52,592 nucleotides of DNA, taken from the IMG/VR virus record IMGVR_UViG_3300017760_000007, positions 1 to 52,592 of that record; one strand, written 5' to 3'. The DNA comes from a virus. The notes under the pieces were generated by a model, which ran no database searches, was not told where the DNA came from, and was given only the letters and a program-made list of their open reading frames with translations. Positions 46,891-52,592 of the stretch are shown here, piece by piece. Each line of letters starts with the position of its first letter. The stretch's first letter is position 1. The translations under genes were made by a program, and so were the position numbers.

Positions 46891-48407
46891 TACTCATCTC
46901 CAGTTGGCATTACGCCTGTAATATTTGGTCTAAGTCGTCTCACTACTGGTAAAACTTTTGCTTTACTTGCCGGCAATACGCCTGGTGAGACAACACTTAC
47001 CACTTCTGTCTCACTTACATACGAACTCTTGTTTGGTTTTTGCGTACTTCTAGCACCATCTGTAGTGCCAAATGTGCTATTAGAAGTGCTTGTTCCATCA
47101 CCATTTGCCATTTTAACGAAGTCATCTATACCAACTGTACCACCACCAGTACTGGCAATACCAATATCACCGGCTGATTTGATACCAATGACACCCCCAT
47201 TGAGGCTTAATGCAGTCGTTCCATCTGCTGATAAGTGCTTGGCATCAAGATGAAGTGTTGATAATGTATTGATTTCAATACCATGATGACCCGCATCTGC
47301 ATAAGGAACTGCCTGTTCCGACACTGCCGGCGTGCCGTTACTACTAATCTTAGTGTATGTTTCAGTGAATATGTTCGCCTTATACGAGTCTAAGTGCATA
47401 TCTCCATGTAGTGATTGTACATAGAAACCACCTTTTGTATCTTCAGTACCGGCTTTTATCTTGATATTTCCTACTGCACCCACGTTAATATCGTCTCCTG
47501 AGGCAAGTACAGAGATGCCATTTGCACTGACGTTCGTTTTTACCCCAGCATGAAGATTCATATTTGCCCGTGCTGTGACGTTAAAGTTCTCACATTCGAT
47601 GTCAAGATCACCATTAATATAGACCTTACCAGAGCCTGTTTCTACTTTCAGTGACCAATCTTCTTGTACATTTGTGTGTGAAGAACCTGTAACATAGGTT
47701 GACAAGACCCCATCAGTTGTGTTATACTGATCACCAAAGGACTTAACAAATATAGTGCCGTTCGGATCAATCTGAAACACGGAGCCCGAACTGTGGGACA
47801 TCAAAATGTAATCACTGGCTTCGCCTTCAGAGTTATCTCCCATCACAATAAAGTTATCGCCACTCTTAGAAGCAAAGACTCTATTATCAAAGTTATTCTC
47901 AGGCATAGCAATAGGTGGCTCATCAAACGTATCATCACTAAGTGCTTGTTTTATAAAAGATTCTTGAGACGCTCTCTGTATGAGTGTCTGCCCCTTGAGA
48001 ATGTCTTCACCCCCAATATAACGATGAAGTTCTGGCTTACCATAGTTGTGTATTGCTTCTGGTGGTAGATAACCATCTTCACCTGCTTCACCAGACTGCC
48101 CTGGTACGTTAAGATGCTGACCTGGTAATCTTCCCATAATCATAGGCTGTTGTGCTTCTGCTCCATCAATAAAGAAACCAAATACCCAATCACCTACGCT
48201 GGGAATAACTGGCGCAACACCATAAGAACCATCTAGTACAGTTGCCCAAGGCAAATCTTGTGTTGGAACACTATCTTCAATATCTTCACTAATACGAGGC
48301 GGATGTATACCAAAGGCACGAACACGAACTCGCCCGGCATTTGTCTTATCATAGATGTCTTCTACAACACCTACGAAATGCATCATATTATTAAATCCAC
48401 CGCTCAT
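46890..48407 (-). CDS. 5: Baseplate hub/spike protein gp5, no lysozyme domain seen
   Basis: gp5/VgrG-type central spike. Residues about 8-105 form the OB-fold: VGVVEDIYDKTNAGRVRVRA, PWATVLDGSYGV, GDWVFGFFIDGAEAQQPMIM and GRLPGQ. After a linker, the region from about 165 to 420 has short alternating strands (FQIDPNGTIFVKSFG, VYINGDLDIECENFNVTARA) typical of the triple beta-helix spike. I see no lysozyme-like domain between them, unlike T4 gp5. The reading frame can be extended one codon to GTG at 48410, but I choose ATG at 48407 because AGAGGATAA is well placed before it and it shares its A with the TGA of the preceding microprotein. The M15 peptidase gene follows with an overlap. Confidence 0.88.
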   Translation of the reverse strand: MSGGFNNMMHFVGVVEDIYDKTNAGRVRVRAFGIHPPRISEDIEDSVPTQDLPWATVLDGSYGVAPVIPSVGDWVFGFFIDGAEAQQPMIMGRLPGQHLNVPGQSGEAGEDGYLPPEAIHNYGKPELHRYIGGEDILKGQTLIQRASQESFIKQALSDDTFDEPPIAMPENNFDNRVFASKSGDNFIVMGDNSEGEASDYILMSHSSGSVFQIDPNGTIFVKSFGDQYNTTDGVLSTYVTGSSHTNVQEDWSLKVETGSGKVYINGDLDIECENFNVTARANMNLHAGVKTNVSANGISVLASGDDINVGAVGNIKIKAGTEDTKGGFYVQSLHGDMHLDSYKANIFTETYTKISSNGTPAVSEQAVPYADAGHHGIEINTLSTLHLDAKHLSADGTTALSLNGGVIGIKSAGDIGIASTGGGTVGIDDFVKMANGDGTSTSNSTFGTTDGARSTQKPNKSSYVSETEVVSVVSPGVLPASKAKVLPVVRRLRPNITGVMPTGDE

Positions 48408-48493
48408 CACTTATCCTCTAGTACACAATAGATACTATAACCTATTGATATTATTAAACATAATCCAAGAAAGTCGTTCCAAATCAAATCCAT
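48407..48493 (-). CDS. 28-aa single-pass membrane microprotein between hub genes
   Basis: A very short frame filling the only sizeable gap in the hub cluster. The translation is MDLIWNDFLGLCLIISIGYS followed by IYCVLEDK: a hydrophobic helix of about 17-20 residues with an acidic/Trp start and a charged end, typical of a single membrane span. Its ATG overlaps the stop of the gp27-like gene (TAATG) and its TGA overlaps the gp5 ATG (TGATG), so it is locked into the string at both ends; AAGGGCGG lies about 10 bases upstream. No homologue is known to me. It might be a membrane-active factor, or merely a coupling peptide. The tight junctions are the main support. Confidence 0.6.
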   Translation of the reverse strand: MDLIWNDFLGLCLIISIGYSIYCVLEDK

Positions 48494-49845
48494 TACGTTA
48501 GTCCGCCCTTGGTAATCACAATCTGTTGCTTAAAGCTGTCTTCATGAAAGCCATTCACCATCTCGGTAACAATGTATTTACCTGTTCTCTCATGATCAAT
48601 CTCTCTCGTGCCTGTAACAGTATTGCTAATCTTATATAGTTCAAGGTTTATGACTCGCCCAGGATACAACTTAATACGCCCATTAATCTCTAGAGCCATA
48701 GAGTTAACACCAAAGTGATAGTCAACAATAGGCTTAGCCGTATAGTTCTCATAGAAGTGTTGATAAGGCTTTCGCATATTCTGTTGCCCCGTAGACTGCC
48801 CAATCTGTGGAAAGTCTGTAATCAAATAAGACTCAGGCTGTGTAGAGGCAGCCATGTATGTGTCAAGAAAGGTCTGTGTATGCGTTAGCTTGACCTTCGT
48901 AGGCATCTCCTTGTCCTGATACTCTGTTGAGTAATCATAGTCTCGTTGGATTCGGGTCCTCGTTGTCGGATCGAGTTCCGTTATGGTCCTGCGATACATT
49001 CCCTCTTTCATATCACGAAACGTGTCGACCTTTGTGCCGTAACTGAAGTCGTTTACAGACTGTTGGGCAATCTTCTGACCCATTCCTGTGTTGTCTTCCA
49101 ACGTGTTGTAGATAAAATAAAGCGGGTTTTTATCATCCTCTTCTAGGCTCTCAATATCGCCGTATTTTTCGACCAGGTACTCAGGTGTACAAAAATAATA
49201 CTTCTCTCTTGTCTCAAAGAATCTATATAAAGATGTTTTATTCTTACTAGAGTAGGCTCTTCTAGATAAAAATTGCATTGCGGCATCGCCTCGTAGGTTT
49301 GGTATCACGAGAGATTGTTCTCCATCTGTTTCTTCTATGTCAATCTCTTTATCATAGTCTTCATTGCCTGTTAACATGAAGGTATCATAGATATCTCTTG
49401 CAATATCTGATATCTTTGTGTTATTATAGGACTTTCTTATTGATCTTTGATCGCCTTGTAGCTTTGATACTGAGCAGAATCTTACTGTGTACTTCATCAT
49501 TCTATCGTTTGTAGATGATGCGGGACCGATATCTTCGATGGCATATAGAAAAAATTTGTGCGTGGCGCTTTCACCATAGAAATCTGTATAGGTTAGTTCT
49601 ATTTCTTCTTCCCCAATCAACGGAACATTTTCTAATAGATTATCAGATTCATTAATAACAGCAAAGCCCGAGATAAATGGGCTTGACATTGATTCGTTCA
49701 AACCCCATGTTGAGATTGTCTTCGTGAGTTCAACATATTCTGGAAAGGAATTATTCTCGCTATCCGAATTAATGTTCTCGTCTAATAGAGGCTTTACCTT
49801 AAATGATTTAAGAGTATAGAAGCCTGCTTGAGTTGCTTTATCCAT
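48493..49845 (-). CDS. Probable baseplate hub protein (gp27-like by position)
   Basis: 450 aa. The N-terminal part (PEYVELTKTISTWGLNESMS, INESDNLLENVPLIGEEEIE, THKFFLYAIEDIG) has the strand-rich layout of tail hub proteins. A region around 130-160 (VSKLQGDQRSIRKSYNNTKI, SDIARDIYDTF) resembles the second hub domain, and the C-terminus (INGRIKLYPGRVINLELYKI, TGKYIVTEMVNGF) looks like the final barrel seen in gp27/gpD-type hubs. Identity with T4 gp27 is too low to be seen by eye, so the call rests on fold-like pattern and place: between gp53 and gp5, where the gp5 partner is expected. The start overlaps the gp53 end by 8 bases. Confidence 0.65.
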   Translation of the reverse strand: MDKATQAGFYTLKSFKVKPLLDENINSDSENNSFPEYVELTKTISTWGLNESMSSPFISGFAVINESDNLLENVPLIGEEEIELTYTDFYGESATHKFFLYAIEDIGPASSTNDRMMKYTVRFCSVSKLQGDQRSIRKSYNNTKISDIARDIYDTFMLTGNEDYDKEIDIEETDGEQSLVIPNLRGDAAMQFLSRRAYSSKNKTSLYRFFETREKYYFCTPEYLVEKYGDIESLEEDDKNPLYFIYNTLEDNTGMGQKIAQQSVNDFSYGTKVDTFRDMKEGMYRRTITELDPTTRTRIQRDYDYSTEYQDKEMPTKVKLTHTQTFLDTYMAASTQPESYLITDFPQIGQSTGQQNMRKPYQHFYENYTAKPIVDYHFGVNSMALEINGRIKLYPGRVINLELYKISNTVTGTREIDHERTGKYIVTEMVNGFHEDSFKQQIVITKGGLT

Positions 49846-50617
49846 CGGTTAATATCGTCTCAAGTTGATCTTTTAATGTGGAAACATACCCTTTATTCAC
49901 TAATTGTATCTCTCGTTTTGCTTCGTTCTTATTTAATTCATAGTCATATGCACGAACGGCAAAGAATTCACGAGCAGGATTACTTAATGATGAGCCTCGA
50001 ACTGAAATTGTTTCAGCGTCTTCAACGATTGATCCATCAACTGCGGCAGTAAATGTAAGTCCATTTGATGCTACAAATGTACTCGTAAAGGTTAATCCAG
50101 TTAATGTTTCAAGATTTGCGGTAGAAATTGTTGTACCAAGTTCAAGAATGGTATATTCTTTTCCGGCTTCAATCTTATCTCCAGTCGTTGTGGTACTATT
50201 ACCAAGAGCAATAAATGATGCACGATTTAATGTTATTTCGTCATCGACTGCGCTTTTATAATGAATAATATTTGCTGAGATTGTAGCATTCTTTGCCCAA
50301 TCAAGTACTGCTGTGCCTGATGTACCAGACCTTACGGCATACTTATTAATAATACTTGACTCTACTTGATCATTTGTCAAGGGCCATTCACTATAAACAT
50401 CAACAATATCATTTGACATAAGCACTAACCAAGCAAGAGATGGGTCATCGTAATAATTATATGCGATATCTTCTGCTCTTTCGCCGTCTTGTATCGTGTA
50501 TGACATATAATCAAGGGCAGAATCAGATATTACTTTGTTTAATTTAGCTTTGCGTGTGATATCAGCAACAGATTTATTATCATAAATTGTTTGTGGAAAA
50601 TATTTAAAATAACTCAT
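49838..50617 (-). CDS. 53: Baseplate wedge protein gp53 with an inserted module
   Basis: T4 gp53-type wedge protein that clamps gp6, gp25 and gp7 at the inner baseplate. The conserved N-terminal half reads YFPQTIYDNKSVADITRKAK, ALDYMSYTIQDGERAEDIAY, YYDDPSLAWLVLMSNDIVDV and YSEWPL, where the Y..W..L motif is characteristic. The C-terminus (NKNEAKREIQLVNKGYVSTL) is also of this family. At 259 aa it exceeds T4 gp53 by about 60 residues. The extra block, residues about 151-196, is a Y-x-I module (AGKEYTILELG ... LTFTAAVDG). GGGAGTC precedes the ATG, and the start overlaps the gp48 end. Confidence 0.88.
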   Translation of the reverse strand: MSYFKYFPQTIYDNKSVADITRKAKLNKVISDSALDYMSYTIQDGERAEDIAYNYYDDPSLAWLVLMSNDIVDVYSEWPLTNDQVESSIINKYAVRSGTSGTAVLDWAKNATISANIIHYKSAVDDEITLNRASFIALGNSTTTTGDKIEAGKEYTILELGTTISTANLETLTGLTFTSTFVASNGLTFTAAVDGSIVEDAETISVRGSSLSNPAREFFAVRAYDYELNKNEAKREIQLVNKGYVSTLKDQLETILTDG

Positions 50618-51861
50618 ATTACTTGACTCCCTACTGAACCACGCCTACCACGCCTTAATCGTACATTCTGACCAGGTATTTCACCAGAATCTATTACTGC
50701 GTCTGTGATACCATTCTCATTTAATTCGCTGGCTAATATTGTGGTTGTGGTTGTCGTTCCATCTTGCAATTCTTGCGTGATTTCCACTTCATCTTGCGCT
50801 ACACTATCATGGAAATCTTCTTGTGCGTTGTATGTTTCGTCTACATTTACTGGTGAAGTAGTGTCTCTATCTTCACTATCACCTGTTAATTGTTCGGGTA
50901 CTTCGTCTTGAATTAATTCTGCTTCTACATGGTCATCAGCAGTATGAATATAGGCTTCATTTAATGTCATTGTAAGACGAACAGCATTTGGCTTACCACC
51001 TTTATTGACTGCTAATCCATTAGGAGTGTAGTCAACATTAAATTGTGAGATCATTGATGTCTTAAATTTAAAATAATAATTCTGATCTAGACCCTGAAGA
51101 TAAATATTTACCATCGCAGGATACTTTAATAGACCCTTATCGATTGCTGTCAAACCAAATTCGCTGTTCTCTCCCAATGGATTTTGCGTTGTGGGTAGTA
51201 CCATGCGTTGTATTGTTTGAATAATTTCTTTTAATTGGTCTTGTTCTTGCTCTGTCTCTGGTGATAATAACCACTCAAGTGAATGCACTTTAAGATCAAT
51301 GCCTTTAAATACAAGTGTCGCAAATGGATTTACTGCTGTACCACGACCAACACCAATACCATTAGCAATATCTGCTGAGATTTTAGATAGACCTGCTGTT
51401 GTTAAAAAGCCTGCGGCATCTGTTGTCTTACCAAGACCTTCTTGAAACTTAGTAAAATCTCCTAATACTGCGCTCTTAGCGGCATCATAGGCACCTTCAC
51501 CAACCTGCGCTGTTGCGCCTGCTAAATTTTTAAGTGCAGTTCCCACACCACCTTCACCACCACCGGCTGAGCCAGCAATCTGTGAGGCAATTGATCCAGT
51601 CAATCCGAGTTCATCACCACCAACATTAATCTTAAATGAGTCTTGAATTTGTTTTGGAAGTGGTAATAATACTTCTGCTAGTTTCTGTTCTTTTGATCCC
51701 TTTGCGCCCCCATAGGTATATTGAAAGAATCGCATAAGAGTAGCGTGTGCGCCAAGATTTGCGGGGAATGAAAGTATTTCACTCGACGGGCTTCTCTCAT
51801 TTTTTCTTTGTGCTATGTGTTGTGCGGGACTCACTTTTAGCAGTGCATCTGTTGTAGCCAT
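50614..51861 (-). CDS. 48: Tail-tube cap protein gp48 (gp48/gp54 family)
   Basis: 415 aa; caps the baseplate hub and starts the tail tube. Signatures: EILSFPANLGAHATLMRFFQ near the N-terminus, the LLPLPKQIQDSFKI block, a Gly/Ala-rich helical insert (about residues 105-165), NPFATLVFKGIDLKVHSLEW followed by SPETEQE (about 173-205), YPAMVNIYLQGLDQNYYFKF, and FNVDYTPNGLAVNKGGKPNA followed by RLTMTLNEAYIHTADD. The last block is the tube-like beta fold shared by gp48, gp54 and gp19. gp54 is the alternative name; neighbourhood with gp53 and N-terminal sequence favour gp48. The C-terminus beyond residue 320 is acidic and low-complexity. AAAGGTAG precedes the ATG. Confidence 0.8.
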   Translation of the reverse strand: MATTDALLKVSPAQHIAQRKNERSPSSEILSFPANLGAHATLMRFFQYTYGGAKGSKEQKLAEVLLPLPKQIQDSFKINVGGDELGLTGSIASQIAGSAGGGEGGVGTALKNLAGATAQVGEGAYDAAKSAVLGDFTKFQEGLGKTTDAAGFLTTAGLSKISADIANGIGVGRGTAVNPFATLVFKGIDLKVHSLEWLLSPETEQEQDQLKEIIQTIQRMVLPTTQNPLGENSEFGLTAIDKGLLKYPAMVNIYLQGLDQNYYFKFKTSMISQFNVDYTPNGLAVNKGGKPNAVRLTMTLNEAYIHTADDHVEAELIQDEVPEQLTGDSEDRDTTSPVNVDETYNAQEDFHDSVAQDEVEITQELQDGTTTTTTILASELNENGITDAVIDSGEIPGQNVRLRRGRRGSVGSQVI

Positions 51862-51874
51862 TTTTCTACCTTTA

Positions 51875-51882
51875 TATAAATA
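51875..51882 (+). promoter_or_regulatory. T4-type late promoter for gp4
   Basis: Exact TATAAATA on the plus strand within the 64-base gap between the divergent gp48 and gp4 genes, 44 bases upstream of the gp4 ATG at 51926. It lies on the gp48 side of the gap, facing the promoter at 51905-51912. Confidence 0.7.
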
Positions 51883-51904
51883 AAATAAGTTAGTCTATGA
51901 CAAT

Positions 51905-51912
51905 TATTTATA
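51905..51912 (-). promoter_or_regulatory. T4-type late promoter for gp48 and the baseplate cluster
   Basis: Exact TATAAATA on the minus strand, 44 bases upstream of the gp48 ATG at 51861. It lies on the gp4 side of the gap. It would start the long gp48-gp53-hub transcript. Confidence 0.7.
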
Positions 51913-51925
51913 TGAGTTCTATAAG

Positions 51926-52378
51926 ATGGCAAAATATAATCAGGGTAGGTTTAGACCAAGAAACCCGACAAAGTATAAAGGCGACCCAACTAATATAGTA
52001 TATCGTAGTGGTTGGGAATTAAAATTGATGAATTATTTAGATAAGCATCCACACGTTACGTTGTGGAATAGCGAAGAAATAGTCGTGCCATATCGTTCAC
52101 CAATTGATGGTAAGATGCATAGGTATTTTCCAGACTTTTATGTTGAGAAAGTATTTAAGGGTAAAAGAGAGAAGATATTAATCGAAGTCAAGCCGTATGC
52201 ACAGACGAAACCACCTACTGTACAGAATACTAAGAAGAATAAACCTACCAAGCGTTACTTAAATGAAGTCAAGACTTGGGGTACTAACTCAGCTAAGTGG
52301 AATGCGGCGGCTGAGTACTGTAAAGATAGAGGTTGGAAGTTTTCTATTATAACAGAGAATGAATTAGGAATCAAGTGA
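51926..52378 (+). CDS. 4: Head-completion nuclease-like protein gp4
   Basis: 150 aa, the same length as T4 gp4 (head completion, also called gp50/65). Conserved run: GRFRPRNPTKYKGDPTNIVY, RSGWELKLMNYLD, SEEIVVPYRSPIDGKMHRYF, PDFYVEK and ILIEVKPYAQTKPP. Glu31, Asp70 (in FPDF) and Glu87-x-Lys89 (in EVK) form a PD-(D/E)XK/TnsA-like nuclease constellation. The protein is thought to stabilise or trim packaged DNA ends before the neck is added. It is read from its own late promoter, divergent from gp48, and is followed by an SNase-like gene. Confidence 0.92.
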   Translation: MAKYNQGRFRPRNPTKYKGDPTNIVYRSGWELKLMNYLDKHPHVTLWNSEEIVVPYRSPIDGKMHRYFPDFYVEKVFKGKREKILIEVKPYAQTKPPTVQNTKKNKPTKRYLNEVKTWGTNSAKWNAAAEYCKDRGWKFSIITENELGIK

Positions 52379-52383
52379 TAGTG

Positions 52384-52391
52384 TATAAATA
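52384..52391 (+). promoter_or_regulatory. T4-type late promoter for the SNase-like gene
   Basis: GTATAAATAG contains an exact TATAAATA beginning 6 bases after the gp4 stop and 27 bases before the ATG at 52418. CACAAGGAAA supplies the ribosome site. Confidence 0.75.
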
Positions 52392-52417
52392 GATAACAAA
52401 CACAAGGAAATTTAACA

Positions 52418-52592
52418 ATGTATGATTATAAATGTAATGTAGTTAAGATAGTAGATGGTGATACTGTAGATGTGGACATCGATCTAGGTTTTGGTATCTG
52501 GATGAGAAACGAAAGAGTTCGTATCATGGGCATCGACACACCTGAATCAAGAACAAGAGATTTAGTAGAGAAGAAGTTTGGTCTAGCCGCAA
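52418..52592 (+). CDS. SNase-like (thermonuclease family) endonuclease, 5' part only
   Basis: The first 58 codons of a staphylococcal-nuclease-like protein, cut by the window end. KIVDGDTVDVDID (residues 10-22) holds the calcium-site aspartates, and RIMGIDTPESR (35-45) holds the catalytic Arg35, Asp40 and Glu43; these positions coincide with the staphylococcal numbering. No signal peptide is present, so it acts in the cytoplasm or in the virion. Similar nucleases are frequent beside structural genes of marine T4-like phages. It sits directly after gp4 under its own late promoter. AAGGAAA lies 7-13 bases before the ATG. The C-terminal half with the second catalytic arginine is not visible. Confidence 0.85.
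   Translation, partial: MYDYKCNVVKIVDGDTVDVDIDLGFGIWMRNERVRIMGIDTPESRTRDLVEKKFGLAA

Noticed and set aside
50614-51861. Naming the tube-cap gene gp54 instead of gp48
   Set aside because: The two families share the C-terminal fold, but the N-terminal EILSFPANLGAHATL block and the neighbouring gp53 fit gp48 better; a profile search would settle it.
1-52592. tRNA genes, CRISPR arrays, insertion sequences, host-derived metabolic genes
   Set aside because: None was seen on reading through; almost all sequence is accounted for by structural genes. A tRNA scan was not run, so a small RNA inside a gene cannot be excluded.

Overview
The window is a late structural-gene region of a large contractile-tailed (T4-like) phage genome, probably of the marine T4-like group that infects cyanobacteria or other marine bacteria. 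The evidence is a set of T4 core proteins recognisable by sequence: gp14 and gp13 (neck), gp6, gp8, gp25, gp53 and gp48 (baseplate), gp5 (hub) and gp4 (head completion). They sit with DUF4815, YHYH-type, tail-collar and SNase-like genes that are typical of marine T4-like phages. The DNA is AT-rich and almost entirely coding, with many stop/start overlaps. Near-consensus T4 late promoters (TATAAATA) lie at the transcription-unit boundaries. No tRNA, rRNA, integrase, IS element, CRISPR array or host metabolic gene was seen. The host cannot be fixed from this window.

Layout. (1) 1-1450, minus strand: 5' part of gp14 and complete gp13, served by a late promoter at 1482-1489. (2) 1594-8340, plus strand: four genes (two small unknowns, a 916-aa cadherin-like protein and a 1070-aa structural protein) with their own late promoters. 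(3) 8337-29383, minus strand: about 21 kb of very large fibre/adhesin-type proteins. These are a 733-aa protein, a 1492-aa leucine-rich-repeat protein, two paralogous giants of 1412 and 1635 aa, a 1153-aa beta-helix protein, a 506-aa collar-domain protein and a 60-aa coiled-coil protein. (4) 29386-51861, minus strand: baseplate and hub genes, read in the order gp48, gp53, gp27-like hub, a 28-aa membrane microprotein, gp5, an M15-peptidase hub protein, gp25, gp6, a gp7-position giant, a YHYH-like protein, gp8 and a DUF4815 protein. (5) 51926-52592, plus strand: gp4 and the start of an SNase-like nuclease.

How it fits together. gp48 caps the tail tube on the baseplate. gp53, gp6, gp8, gp25 and the gp7-position protein build the wedges. 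The gp27-like protein, gp5 and the M15 protein form the hub and puncturing/cell-wall device; gp5 shows no recognisable lysozyme domain and the next gene carries a zinc-peptidase domain. The DUF4815, collar, beta-helix, LRR and paralogous giant proteins are probably the baseplate periphery and host-contact fibres. gp13 and gp14 join head to tail.

The most striking feature is a set of short beta-rich protein modules repeated in otherwise unrelated proteins. One has a Y-x-I ... G-x-TDW ... VG-x-x-F pattern, one an RVSG ... GDYxV ... pattern, one an HGL ... VxY pattern and one a GE-x-V ... SGxxAxVxxVD pattern. They appear in the giant fibres and also inside conserved core proteins (gp13, gp53, gp8, the gp7-position protein), which makes those proteins longer than their T4 counterparts. 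Other points of note are a perfectly palindromic, bidirectional late-promoter motif, face-to-face late promoters between gp48 and gp4, and a microprotein coupled at both ends.
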